Below are positions 32,562 through 41,019 of a stretch of 64,000 nucleotides of DNA, piece after piece. The stretch lies in the NCBI RefSeq assembly GCF_037404875.1, contig NZ_JBBELO010000030.1, forward strand, positions 16,664 to 80,663. The letters run 5' to 3'. Origin of the DNA: Orlajensenia sp037404875 (GTDB lineage Bacteria; Actinomycetota; Actinomycetes; Actinomycetales; Microbacteriaceae). The position numbers were made by a program, and so were the translations under genes. Position 1 is the stretch's first letter, and each line of letters starts with the position of its first letter. The notes beneath the pieces are model-generated. The model was given only the letters and a program-made list of their open reading frames with translations. It made no database searches and had not been told where the DNA came from.

Positions 32562-34223
32562 TCAGGGGAGGTAGTAGGTCGGGTTCGGCAGCTTCACGTC
32601 GATGTCGGCGTGCCCGCCGATCAGGTCGCTGAACTGGTCGCCGTAGTTGGCGATGATGCGGTAGCCGCCACCGGCCGGGCTCTCGACGTGGGCGCGCGTC
32701 TGCGACTTGTACTCGATCGTCGTGCACTTCGCCGTCACGCAGGTGACGTAGTCCGGCTGCTGCGAGGCACCGGTGCCCGTCCACTTGGTGTAGTAGTTCC
32801 GCTCGGTGAAGCCGGTGTAGCCCACCTTCCGCAGATTCCCGATGGTCGCCGCCTTCTGGTTGTCGTTTCGACCCGTCAGGCCGATCAGCGTGCAGCCGGC
32901 CTTGTGCAGGAGCGTTGCCACTGGAACCATCGTCGGAGTCGCGGGGAAGCGCTGCTGCTGAACCCAGACATCCTGTTCGGCAGGGTCGAACGTGAAGTGC
33001 ATGTCGGCGACTTCCATGTCGTAGGTCCAGAGCGTGGTGTCGTCGGCGTCGAGGACGACCGCGGGATTCTTGTGCAGCAGCTTGCCGAGCACGCATCCGA
33101 GGGCGATCTTCGGCAGCGTCCTGGCGGCGATGCGCCGCATCTCGCTGATGTAGGGGGAATCGGTCTTGTTGGACGTACCGTCGCCCGTGTCGCCGTAATA
33201 GGTCGCGATGGTCTTCTTGACGGAGTCGATGTTCGGGATGCCTTCGCCGCCCTCGGTCGCGCCGCTGGAGCCGTCGGGTGCCATGGTGAAGTGCGTCCGC
33301 GGCGCCAGTTGCGGCTCATCCACGCCCGGCAGGTTCGCGGAGGGCAGGTAGTAGGTGGGGTTCGGAAGCTTCAGGCTCGCGTTCGCGTATCCGCCCTGGA
33401 GGTCGGAGAACTGATCGCCCACGTTGAGGGTGATGGTGTAGCCGAGGTCGTTCTCGATGTGCTTGCGCGTGCCCGCCTTGTACTCCACCGTCGTGCACTT
33501 CGGCGTGGCGCAGCTGATGTAGTCGGGCTGCTGGGAGGCGCCGGTTCCCGTCCACTTCGTGTAGAAGTTCTCGGCGTCGAATCCGGTGTAGCCGACCTTG
33601 TCGAGGTTGCCGAGGGTCGCCGGCTCCTGGTCGGCGTTGCGGCCGGTCAACCCGAAGACGGTGTAGCCGATCGCTTCCGCAGCCTGCACGAACCCGACCA
33701 TGCCGGGAGTGGCCGGGAAGCGCTCGTCCTGCACCCAGACATCCTGCTCGGCGGGGTCGAAGGTGAAGTGCATGTCGGCGACTTCCATGTCGTAGGTCCA
33801 CAGCATCGTGTCGTCGGCATCGAGCACGATGGCGGGCTTCTCCCCGGCGGCGATCGCCGCGGCGTATTCGGGCTGCAGGCGTGCCTTCGCCGTCGAGAGG
33901 ATGCCGGCCATCTCGCTGATGTAGGGGGAGTGCTGCTTATCGGCGATGCCCGTTCCCGGATCGCCGTAGTAGGTAGCGATGGTCTTCTTCACCGAGTCGA
34001 TGTTGGGAATGCTCTCCCCGCCCTGGGTCGCGCCGCTCGAGCCATCAGGAGCCATCGTGAACTGCGTGCGCGGGGTCAGCGCCGCGTCGTTCGCGGTGTC
34101 GTTGCCAGAATCGAGCACCGTCGCATCAGCGGTTCCGGCGCCACTGAGGCTCAGGCCGACGACGAGAACGCCACCGAGCACCGACGAGGCGATGCTGCGG
34201 CGCGAGAAGGGGGAGAGCGACAT
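32562..34223 (-). CDS. Secreted protein with two tandem HAD acid-phosphatase domains
   Basis: 553 residues with an N-terminal export signal (SPFSRRSIASSVLGGVLVVG..., possibly Tat because of the twin Arg; cleavage near TADA). Two copies of a class B-like acid phosphatase domain follow, about 49-297 and 306-553. Each has the nucleophile motif VLDADDT (residues 135 and 392), LTGRN (motif II), a Lys in YTKWTGTGASQQPDY and GDQFSDL (motif IV). Both active sites look intact. The start at 34223 is preferred over 34292 because it gives a clean signal peptide. Likely hydrolyses phosphomonoesters outside the cell. Confidence 0.88.
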   Translation of the reverse strand: MSLSPFSRRSIASSVLGGVLVVGLSLSGAGTADATVLDSGNDTANDAALTPRTQFTMAPDGSSGATQGGESIPNIDSVKKTIATYYGDPGTGIADKQHSPYISEMAGILSTAKARLQPEYAAAIAAGEKPAIVLDADDTMLWTYDMEVADMHFTFDPAEQDVWVQDERFPATPGMVGFVQAAEAIGYTVFGLTGRNADQEPATLGNLDKVGYTGFDAENFYTKWTGTGASQQPDYISCATPKCTTVEYKAGTRKHIENDLGYTITLNVGDQFSDLQGGYANASLKLPNPTYYLPSANLPGVDEPQLAPRTHFTMAPDGSSGATEGGEGIPNIDSVKKTIATYYGDTGDGTSNKTDSPYISEMRRIAARTLPKIALGCVLGKLLHKNPAVVLDADDTTLWTYDMEVADMHFTFDPAEQDVWVQQQRFPATPTMVPVATLLHKAGCTLIGLTGRNDNQKAATIGNLRKVGYTGFTERNYYTKWTGTGASQQPDYVTCVTAKCTTIEYKSQTRAHVESPAGGGYRIIANYGDQFSDLIGGHADIDVKLPNPTYYLP

Positions 34224-34337
34224 GGAGCACGGCCTTTCACGTGGACAGCGAAAGGGGCGTGTACCCCGACTCGCGGCGAGCACGTCCCCCAACCTGAATG
34301 CTACGACGCACCCTCTTTCGGGGGAACCCCCGGTTGA

Positions 34338-35129
34338 TCACTCGAGCGCGAGCGCCTCCAGAACGGCGTCGTGAAGAATGCCGTTGCTGGCGAAGGAACT
34401 GCCTGCGTCGAGGTCCCGACCGCCGCGGAGGTCGCTCCAGCGGCCGCCGGCCTCTTCGACGATGGGAATGAGGGCGGCGACGTCGTAGCGCTGCACGCCG
34501 AATTCGCCGACGGCGTCGACCAATCCCTCCGCGAGCAGCATGTACGACCATAGGTCGCCGTACGCCCGGTCGCGCCAGACCTGTTCCGCCAGCGCGAGCA
34601 GGGGCTGCAGGTAGCCGGCTTCCCTCCACTGCGCAATGCTCTGGAAGCTCAGCGAAGCGTCGGAGAGGGCGCCGACCGCTGAGACGGAGATGGCTCGGGG
34701 CTCGCCGCCGGACGCCGACGTCCACGCTCCCTGTCCGCGGCTCGCCCACCAGCGTCGCCCGAGAGCAGGGCAACTCGCTACACCGAGCACCGGCTCCCCG
34801 TCGACGGCGAGGGCGATGAGAGTTCCCCAGACGGGTACGCCGCGCAGGAAGTTGGCGGTGCCATCGATCGGATCGATGATCCACTGGCGGTCGGTACTGC
34901 CCTCCACCCCGAACTCCTCGCCGTAGACCCCGTCGCCCGGCCGATGCTGGGCGAGCTGCTCGCGGATGGCCCGCTCGACAGCCTGGTCGGCATCCGTGAC
35001 GGGAGTGCGGTCGGGCTTCGTCGAGATCACGAGGTCGGCCGCGCGGAAGCGGTCGAGCGCGAGCGAATCGGCGGTGTCGGCCAACGCCAGGGCGAGCGAC
35101 AGGTCGGAGGGGGAGTCGGCAGCGGTCAC
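34338..35129 (-). CDS. hisN: Histidinol-phosphatase, HisN type (inositol-monophosphatase fold)
   Basis: 263 residues; removes phosphate from histidinol-phosphate in histidine synthesis in actinobacteria. Metal-site motifs are YGEEFGVEG, IDPIDGTANFLRGVPVWGTLIAL and YDVAALIPIVEEAGG. The sequence closely follows the remembered corynebacterial HisN pattern (LALALADTADSLALDRF; CPALGRRWWAS; NGILHD). GTG at 35129 has TAGCCT six nt upstream. No other his genes are nearby. Confidence 0.9.
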   Translation of the reverse strand: MTAADSPSDLSLALALADTADSLALDRFRAADLVISTKPDRTPVTDADQAVERAIREQLAQHRPGDGVYGEEFGVEGSTDRQWIIDPIDGTANFLRGVPVWGTLIALAVDGEPVLGVASCPALGRRWWASRGQGAWTSASGGEPRAISVSAVGALSDASLSFQSIAQWREAGYLQPLLALAEQVWRDRAYGDLWSYMLLAEGLVDAVGEFGVQRYDVAALIPIVEEAGGRWSDLRGGRDLDAGSSFASNGILHDAVLEALALE

Positions 35130-35135
35130 TGCTTC

Positions 35136-35141
35136 AGGCTA
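35136..35141 (-). promoter_or_regulatory. -10-like TAGCCT placed for a leaderless GTG (hisN)
   Basis: Minus-strand TAGCCT ends 6 nt before the GTG at 35129. Confidence 0.45.
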
Positions 35142-35206
35142 TCGAAGGACACGCCCGGCCTCCGGGCTTACGCTGTCCCGATTGGCGGTCACCGCGAGGG
35201 TGATGC

Positions 35207-35212
35207 TAATGT
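35207..35212 (+). promoter_or_regulatory. -10-like TAATGT for tRNA-Lys
   Basis: TAATGT lies 36 nt before the tRNA, with TTGGCG at 35182-35187 as a possible -35 (19-nt spacer). Confidence 0.45.
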
Positions 35213-35248
35213 TGAGCCTCGGCCCGGGAGAGATTCCGAGCCGAAAAT

Positions 35249-35321
35249 GCACCTCTAGCTCAATCGGCAGAGCAACTGACTCTTAATCAGTGGGTTCAGG
35301 GTTCAAGTCCCTGGGGGTGCA
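35249..35321 (+). tRNA. tRNA-Lys (CUU)
   Basis: 73-nt tRNA. Acceptor arms GCACCTC and GGGGTGC, D arm AGCTCAATCGGCAGAGCA, anticodon stem CTGA/TCAG around CTCTTAA giving anticodon CUU, T arm CAGGGTTCAAGTCCCTG. CCA not encoded. A terminator follows. Confidence 0.96.
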
Positions 35322-35326
35322 CGGAA

Positions 35327-35360
35327 AGCCCCGAACCTCTCGCCAGGTTCGGGGCTTTTT
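35327..35360 (+). terminator. Rho-independent terminator of tRNA-Lys
   Basis: Stem AGCCCCGAACCT paired with AGGTTCGGGGCT, 7-nt loop, followed by TTTTT. This is the only hairpin here with a true T-tract. The 150 bp after it up to the cupin gene contain nothing recognisable. Confidence 0.93.
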
Positions 35361-35512
35361 CACGTTCGGGACTGTTTCGCCCGATCGCAGCTGAGCACTC
35401 AAGCGTCGGACAGGTGAACATGACTCCCGCCTCAGCCGCCCTGCATCCGCCACCTGGTGTTTCTACCGCCAAGTATCCCTGTGCGCGATCAGTGCGACTG
35501 TCAGCGCGACCG

Positions 35513-35866
35513 TCAGCCCCGATCGAGAAGCGCGCCCATCGTCAATTGCGGTTCCGTATCGGCCGGCACGGGGAACCAGGCAAGGAAGGTGACGCCCTCG
35601 CTGGTGGCGTCGAAGCGAGCGATCGTCTCATTGCCCGGCTCGTAGAAGGTGTCGCCGGGGTGCAGCACGGAGTGAGCGTCGGTTCCCACCTGGAAGTAGG
35701 CGGACCCTGATTCGATGACGCCGAAGACCGGGCCGTTGTGCCAATGCGCTCCGGCGTGGAAGTTCGGTGCGATGGTGATGCGGCGCACCTCGACGTAGGC
35801 GAAGCTCGGAGCTCCATCGATCTCGTAGGTGCTCAGGACTCTTCGCTCGACCGGTGACTCGCTCAT
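35513..35866 (-). CDS. Cupin-domain protein
   Basis: 117 residues forming a single cupin barrel. Motif 1 is GAHWHNGPVFGVIESGSAYF, with two His of the metal site; motif 2 is LHPGDTFYEPGNETIARFDA, where the usual His is Asn. Such proteins bind small ligands or act as isomerases/dioxygenases. No neighbour indicates a substrate. Confidence 0.88.
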   Translation of the reverse strand: MSESPVERRVLSTYEIDGAPSFAYVEVRRITIAPNFHAGAHWHNGPVFGVIESGSAYFQVGTDAHSVLHPGDTFYEPGNETIARFDATSEGVTFLAWFPVPADTEPQLTMGALLDRG

Positions 35867-35938
35867 GCATCAATGATGGCAGCGGGGCTTGGCTGCCGGT
35901 CGGCACAGGGTGTCGGTGGTCGCTGCGATGCTGTGGTC

Positions 35939-36157
35939 ATGGAGAAAAGCTCGACATACATCGCCGGCCGCGAGGTGGCCGTGAATGACGTGCTCTGGAG
36001 CGCAGGCGGCGGGTTCGCGGTGACCAAGGTGGTCGAAGGTCGCGGAGGGCGACGCGTGTTCTACCAGCACCCGCAGAAGAAGCGCGCATACGTCACGATC
36101 CCCGACGACGCACGCACCCGGGTCGTCGTTCCGCGACCCGCGACGGAGCGCGCCTGA
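35939..36157 (+). CDS. Hypothetical protein
   Basis: 72 residues, basic, with alternating hydrophobic residues suggesting a small beta-barrel (YIAGREVAVNDVLWSAGGGFAVTKVVEGRGGRRVFYQHP). No family recognised. The ATG is in frame with a longer open stretch that overlaps the cupin promoter region, so the shorter form is used. Confidence 0.5.
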   Translation: MEKSSTYIAGREVAVNDVLWSAGGGFAVTKVVEGRGGRRVFYQHPQKKRAYVTIPDDARTRVVVPRPATERA

Positions 36158-36299
36158 ATAGCGCTTCTTCTTCCCAGTCCCGCTCGCACGATGACAGTGT
36201 TTGTGCCGCGACAACCCGGCGAGGATGGCGCCTCGTGAGTCGACCGTTGCGCCGTGGTCCTCTCGAGCGGCAGACTCGCACGTGGAGAGGGGATGCACG

Positions 36300-36473
36300 A
36301 TGTCGGATCTCACCGGGGGACCGGACGAGCGCACGCGGCAGTTGGCTCAGCGCGCCAGTGAGGGCGAGTTGGATGCCGCTTGGCTGCGTCGACAGCTTGA
36401 TTCCGCCCTTGCAGCTTGGGGCGACGACGAGTCGAAGCTTGACGTCGAGAAAGACGCTCGCCAAGACTACTGA
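36300..36473 (+). CDS. Small hypothetical acidic protein
   Basis: 57 residues, helical and charged (ERTRQLAQRASEGELDAAWLRRQLDSALAAWGDDESKLDVEKDA). GAGAGGGG lies eight nt before the ATG. No family recognised. The 246 bp after it up to the beta-propeller gene contain only that gene's leader. Confidence 0.5.
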   Translation: MSDLTGGPDERTRQLAQRASEGELDAAWLRRQLDSALAAWGDDESKLDVEKDARQDY

Positions 36474-36553
36474 GGCGCCGCTGCGGGTGGGCCCGGCGAG
36501 GCGACAGGCCACGCTGCCGCCGAACGCTCTGGCGAGTGACGGAGCGACTGCGA

Positions 36554-36559
36554 TAATGT
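36554..36559 (+). promoter_or_regulatory. -10-like TAATGT upstream of the beta-propeller gene
   Basis: Located 160 nt before the ATG at 36720, implying a long leader if used. A GAGAGA ribosome-binding site is near the start. Confidence 0.35.
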
Positions 36560-36719
36560 GAGCCTGTCTCACCCGGCGCGGCATCTGAGTCCGCGTTGTA
36601 CCGGCTGCGGCCGGCACCCGAATCGCAAGAGAACACATCCGAACGTCCCGCGCGTTGCGGTCGTGATCACGCCCGCACTTGGCCGTGTGGGGCTTCGTCA
36701 TCATGAGAGAGAATGCTCG

Positions 36720-38090
36720 ATGAAGCGCACTCTGATCACGGCCGCATCCGCCAGCGCCCTGCTGGTGGCCCTCGCGGTCGTACCGCCGGCCTATGCCGAC
36801 GTGCCCGCCCCGGCGACGACCACCCCAGCGGCGAGCACGACGCTCACCGGCCGAGCGGCCGACATCGCCGTCAGCGCCGACGGTTCCACGGCCTACGTGA
36901 GCCACTACGAGGACGGACGCGTCGACGTCGTCGACCTCGCCACCCACTCCGTGGCATCGACACTCAACCTGGCAGTCGGTCGTGAAGACAACCTTCGATA
37001 CCAGGCACTCTTCGTCAGGTTGAGCGCCGACGGTTCCCTCCTGTACGTGTTCGGAAACCTCGGCGGCGGATACTTCGCCGTCGTCGACACGACGACCCTT
37101 GCCGTCACGAGCGAGCATTTCGACGTCGACGCGTATCCGCTTGATCTCGTCGTCAACCCGGCAGGCGGAGACGTCTACGTGCTGAATGACTACGGGGCGG
37201 GGATCGACTCCTACGATCCGGTCACGTTGCAGCCGGTCGGATCCGTCGCGATCCCCGGCGGTGGCACTCCGGGCCACCCCGACATTCCCACGACGGGCAC
37301 GGTCTCCCCAGACGGCGCAACGCTCTACGTCGCGCAGGTCGGTACCTCGGCGAGCATCGTCAAGTACGACATCGCGAGTGCATCCGTCATTGGCGAGGCC
37401 TCGGGTGGATCGACCTACAACCTCTCCCTCTCTCGCGACGGAAGCCTGCTGCTGGATCGGATGCAGGGAGGATTGATCCTGCTCGACCCTGCCGACCTGC
37501 ACGCGATTTCAACGCCGACCGTGCCGCAGTGGCCGGCCGACTCGGCCTTCTCACCCGACAGTACTGAGATCACGAGCGTCGGCTGGGATCCGGTCGGCGA
37601 GCAGACACCGGTCGCGTATGTGATCGATACCGATTCCGGCCAGGTGCTCTCCCAGTTCTCGGTCGAAGGCTGGGCGCCGAGCCACGTGGCCTATCGCCCC
37701 GACGGGCTGGAGCTGCTCGTCAGCTCGCAGTCCACGCTCCTGTTCTTCCGCAGCGCGATCATCGGCGAGACGGATGCGCCGCAGGCGACCGTGGGCGAGC
37801 ACTACGCGTTCGATCCCGCATTGGCCAACACGACCTCATCGGAGGTCACCGGGGGCAGCCTGCCGCCGGGATTGAGCCTTCAGCACGGGGTCATCACCGG
37901 AACTCCGACCGAAGCGGGCACCTTCACCGCAACCCTGAGTGCTCACGGGCTGTTCGGGCCGGCCGCGACGGCGGACGTGACCGTGGTCGTTCAGGCGGCG
38001 GCGGAGCACCACCCGCCCTTCGTGTCGATCGTGCTCGGGATACTCCGCGCCATCTGGGCCTGGCTGCACGGACACCACCCGGGTGCCTGA
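36720..38090 (+). CDS. Secreted YncE-like beta-propeller protein with putative Ig domain
   Basis: 456 residues. Sec signal peptide MKRTLITAASASALLVALAVVPPAYADV (cleavage near AYA-DV). Then six or seven propeller repeats with the phrase V/S-x-DG-S/A-x-x-x-V (AVSADGSTAYVS, RLSADGSLLYVF, TVSPDGATLYVA, SLSRDGSLLLD). Residues about 345-430 form an Ig-like domain of the He_PIG type (GGSLPPGLSLQHGVITGTPTEAGTFTATLSA). A short C-terminal hydrophobic helix and HHPGA end close the protein. Binding partner unknown. Confidence 0.85.
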   Translation: MKRTLITAASASALLVALAVVPPAYADVPAPATTTPAASTTLTGRAADIAVSADGSTAYVSHYEDGRVDVVDLATHSVASTLNLAVGREDNLRYQALFVRLSADGSLLYVFGNLGGGYFAVVDTTTLAVTSEHFDVDAYPLDLVVNPAGGDVYVLNDYGAGIDSYDPVTLQPVGSVAIPGGGTPGHPDIPTTGTVSPDGATLYVAQVGTSASIVKYDIASASVIGEASGGSTYNLSLSRDGSLLLDRMQGGLILLDPADLHAISTPTVPQWPADSAFSPDSTEITSVGWDPVGEQTPVAYVIDTDSGQVLSQFSVEGWAPSHVAYRPDGLELLVSSQSTLLFFRSAIIGETDAPQATVGEHYAFDPALANTTSSEVTGGSLPPGLSLQHGVITGTPTEAGTFTATLSAHGLFGPAATADVTVVVQAAAEHHPPFVSIVLGILRAIWAWLHGHHPGA

Positions 38091-38092
38091 CC

Positions 38093-38126
38093 CGTGCGGG
38101 GCGGCCCCGATCGGCCGCCCCGCACG
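38093..38126. terminator. Bidirectional hairpin between the propeller and MerR genes
   Basis: 14-bp perfect stem CGTGCGGGGCGGCC (38093-38106) with its complement (38113-38126), 6-nt loop, followed by TTTC. It lies between convergent genes. Confidence 0.85.
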
Positions 38127-38128
38127 TT

Positions 38129-38956
38129 TCACACCGCCTCGACCGGCACTTGGAGCTCGGTCACCCAATCGGGTCCGGGAATGTGGCCAGGAGCGTTGAG
38201 GTACACCTCGCGATTCGCGCCCGTCATGCGGTAGCCGTCTGCGACGAGCTGCTCCACGAGGGCGAGCCACGTGTCGCCGATGCCCGACATGTCGCCCCGG
38301 TGCAGGATGGTGGCCGACAACGACGTCGCCGGCAACTCGACGACCTCGTAGCCCTCGCCGGTGCGTGGACGCGCCTCGGCTGTCTGGCTGACGTGCACGA
38401 TCATCCCCTCGCCGTCCTCTACGGTCTCGTACCAGAAGATGGCGGGAGGGATGATGGGCCGGCCGGCCGACTCGAGGGCACGGTCGAGGTCTTCGATGAG
38501 TGGGCCGACGACGGGTCCGACGTGCTCGGGACCCATGCCGGGAGCGACACCGGTGACGGCGTACACCGTGACCGGGTCGATGGGACGGTAGCTGACGGGA
38601 CTGGTGGACATGGCTGGTTCTCCTTCCAATTGTCGGAGTCGCCGATCGATGCGGGCGAGCGATGCCGTGTCGTCCACGATGGCCGCCTCGATCTCGCCTC
38701 GACGCGAACGCAGCAGCGCTATGAGCGCGCTGTCCTCGTCATCCGCGGCGAGCACCGCTGCGACGCGATCCAGGCCGATGTCGAGCCGGCGCAGCTCCAC
38801 GATGCGAAGCAGACGCGGGATCTGCTCGTTCGAGTAGCGGCGGTATCCCGTGCGGTCATCGACGTGGGCAGGAGGCAGCAGTCCGATGGCGTCGTAGTGA
38901 CGCAGCATTCGCACGCTCACCCGCCCGATTCCGGCGAATTCTCCGATGGTGTACAT
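38129..38956 (-). CDS. MerR-family regulator with GyrI-like effector-binding domain
   Basis: 275 residues. N-terminal winged helix (YTIGEFAGIGRVSVRMLRHYDAIGLLPPAHVDDRTGYRRYS) and coiled coil, then from about residue 120 a GyrI-like ligand domain (PIDPVTVYAVTGVAPGMG ... TWLALVEQLVADGYRMTG). This BltR/TipAL-like architecture senses hydrophobic small molecules. The ATG at 38956 is chosen because a MerR operator-promoter lies directly upstream. No dedicated efflux gene is adjacent. Confidence 0.92.
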   Translation of the reverse strand: MYTIGEFAGIGRVSVRMLRHYDAIGLLPPAHVDDRTGYRRYSNEQIPRLLRIVELRRLDIGLDRVAAVLAADDEDSALIALLRSRRGEIEAAIVDDTASLARIDRRLRQLEGEPAMSTSPVSYRPIDPVTVYAVTGVAPGMGPEHVGPVVGPLIEDLDRALESAGRPIIPPAIFWYETVEDGEGMIVHVSQTAEARPRTGEGYEVVELPATSLSATILHRGDMSGIGDTWLALVEQLVADGYRMTGANREVYLNAPGHIPGPDWVTELQVPVEAV

Positions 38957-38966
38957 GATGGAGACC

Positions 38967-38997
38967 ACACTGGAGCCTGACACGATGTCAGGGTCAA
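38967..38997 (-). promoter_or_regulatory. MerR-type autoregulated promoter with 17-bp palindrome
   Basis: On the minus strand a -35 TTGACC (38992-38997) is followed by a 19-nt spacer and the hexamer CAGTGT (38967-38972). The spacer contains CCTGACATCGTGTCAGG (38976-38992), a palindrome with perfect 7-bp arms. The over-long spacer with a central dyad is the hallmark of MerR-activated promoters. Predicted transcription starts within a few nt of the regulator ATG. Confidence 0.82.
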
Positions 38998-39068
38998 GCA
39001 ACACCTGCGAGTCGATTCGGGCCGAGTGCACCTAGCGCCGGAGCGGGATCCCGGTCGATCATGAACGT

Positions 39069-39704
39069 GTGGATGACGCGTCGCTCGACCTCGTGGAAGA
39101 AGCGGCGCGCGTCGCCTCGGGCATCGACCCGCCTCTCGATCTGGATGCCGCAACGCCGGCCGCCGGCTACCGGCGAGGTGCGAGCGACGCCGGGCGGGCG
39201 ATCCGCCGCCACCGCTTCGGAAAAGGTGCGGAGGCGGAACAGGCCGCCCAGCTGACGATCATCGGCGGAACCGCCGGCTATGCGCAGGTGCAGGCCGAAC
39301 CGGCGAGGGCATCCGCTGCGCCGAACGACTTCGAAGACGTCGATATCGACATCACCATTCCCCGTTTCGGAACGCTCGACATGCTGCGGCTCGCTCGCTT
39401 CGCGGTGACGTCGGGGTGGGCTCTGGCCGGTTTCGTGTTCGTCAACGGCGCGTACCAGCCGCTGGCCGCCACGGAGGCGAGCGAGCTCTCGGAGCGGGTG
39501 CGCGCCGAGTTGCTTATGCGCGGTGTCACGCCCGCCAGCTATGCGGTCGCCGACCACAACGAGGCGTTCATGATCAACGCCCTGAAGCTGCGCGACCCCG
39601 ACGGCGAACCTCTCACGATCTCGCGTCTGGGTACCCTGCACGGCTACCGGTTCGAGGCAGCGGCCGACCTCGTCGAGCGCTTCCTGCCCGAAGCACTCAG
39701 CTGA
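39069..39704 (+). CDS. Hypothetical protein
   Basis: 211 residues from a GTG. No family recognised. The first 70 residues are polar and Ala/Arg-rich; the rest has a mixed alpha/beta pattern (FEDVDIDITIPRFGTLDMLRLARFAVTSGWALAGFVFVNGAYQPL). Coding base usage supports it. No ribosome-binding site or -10 was clear, so the start is uncertain and the N-terminal 70 residues may not be translated. Confidence 0.55.
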   Translation: MDDASLDLVEEAARVASGIDPPLDLDAATPAAGYRRGASDAGRAIRRHRFGKGAEAEQAAQLTIIGGTAGYAQVQAEPARASAAPNDFEDVDIDITIPRFGTLDMLRLARFAVTSGWALAGFVFVNGAYQPLAATEASELSERVRAELLMRGVTPASYAVADHNEAFMINALKLRDPDGEPLTISRLGTLHGYRFEAAADLVERFLPEALS

Positions 39705-39843
39705 GCGCCAGCCGGGCCGGGCGACGGCGGTAGCCGTCCGGGAGGAACCTAGGTGCCTTCGGCCGCCGCATGCCGGTGTCAAGCCCCTCGAAGCCGTCGT
39801 GCCTGACGTTCAGACTGACGAAGGGGACGAGTCAGGAGAAGAC

Positions 39844-40992
39844 ATGCAGGCGATGGTCTACCGCGGGCCGTACAAGGTGCGGGTCGAGGAGAAGGACATT
39901 CCCAAGATCGAGCATCCGAATGACGCCATCGTGCGCGTCACTCTCGCCGCCATCTGCGGCTCAGACCTACACCTCTACCACGGGATGATGCCCGACACCC
40001 GCATCGGCCATACGTTCGGGCACGAGTTCATCGGAGTGGTCGAAGAGGTCGGCTCCTCGGTGCAGAGCCTGAAGCGCGGCGATCGCGTCATGGTGCCCTT
40101 CAACATCTTCTGCGGCAGCTGCTACTTCTGTTCGCGCGGCCTCTTCTCGCTGTGCCACAACGTGAATCCGAACGCGACCGCCGTGGGCGGCATCTACGGC
40201 TACTCCCACACGTGCGGCGGCTACGACGGTGGCCAGTCGCAGTTCGTGCGCGTTCCGTTCGCCGATGTCGGCCCCGCGATCATCCCCGACTGGATGGCTG
40301 ACGAAGACGCGGTGCTGCTGACGGATGCCTGCTCCACCGGATACTTCGGAGCCCAACTCGCCGACATCGTCGAGGGGGACACCGTGCTTGTCTTCGGCGC
40401 CGGACCGGTCGGGCTGTACGCAGCCGCCTCGGCCTGGCTCATGGGTGCGGGTCGCGTGATCGTGGTCGATCACCTGGAGTACCGCCTGGCGAAGGCCCGC
40501 GAATTCGCGCACGCGGAGACCTACAACTTCACCGAGTACGACGACATCGTGGTGGAGATGAAGCGCACCACGGGACACCTCGGGGCCGATGTCGCCATCG
40601 ATGCGGTCGGGGCGGAGGCCGATGGCAACCTGATCCAGCACGTCACGAGTGCGAAGTTCAAGCTCCAAGGCGGCTCGCCCATCGCACTGAACTGGGCGAT
40701 CGACTCCGTGCGGAAGGCGGGCACCATCTCGGTGATGGGAGCGTACGGTCCCATGTTCAGCGCCGTGAAGTTCGGCGACGCCATGAACAAGGGCCTCACC
40801 ATCAACACGAATCAGGCACCGGTGAAGCGGCAATGGCCCCGGCTGTTCGAGCACGTGCGGAACGGTTACCTCAAGCCCAGCGACATCGTTACGCACCGCT
40901 TCCCCCTGGAGCACATCGATGAGGCGTACCACGTCTTCTCCTCGAAGCTCGATGGCTGCATCAAGCCGCTGATCGTTCCGGCCGCCGCCTGA
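39844..40992 (+). CDS. Zinc-dependent alcohol dehydrogenase (formaldehyde-dehydrogenase-like)
   Basis: 382 residues, MDR family. Catalytic zinc ligands are in ICGSDLHLYHG and HTFGHEFIG; the structural zinc loop is CGSCYFCSRGLFSLC; the NAD-binding motif is VFGAGPVGLYAA. A long loop after the zinc region and the C-terminal pattern resemble glutathione-independent formaldehyde dehydrogenases and related enzymes. The ATG at 39844 has AGGAG eight nt upstream. It is followed by a 187-residue partner gene with a 27-bp gap. Confidence 0.92.
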   Translation: MQAMVYRGPYKVRVEEKDIPKIEHPNDAIVRVTLAAICGSDLHLYHGMMPDTRIGHTFGHEFIGVVEEVGSSVQSLKRGDRVMVPFNIFCGSCYFCSRGLFSLCHNVNPNATAVGGIYGYSHTCGGYDGGQSQFVRVPFADVGPAIIPDWMADEDAVLLTDACSTGYFGAQLADIVEGDTVLVFGAGPVGLYAAASAWLMGAGRVIVVDHLEYRLAKAREFAHAETYNFTEYDDIVVEMKRTTGHLGADVAIDAVGAEADGNLIQHVTSAKFKLQGGSPIALNWAIDSVRKAGTISVMGAYGPMFSAVKFGDAMNKGLTINTNQAPVKRQWPRLFEHVRNGYLKPSDIVTHRFPLEHIDEAYHVFSSKLDGCIKPLIVPAAA

Positions 40993-41019
40993 CGGTCGCC
41001 GAAGAGCAAGGAGACGACG

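Noticed and set aside
32442..34337. 631-codon plus-strand open frame opposite the tandem phosphatase
   Set aside because: No motif, and its internal repetition merely mirrors the duplicated phosphatase domains.
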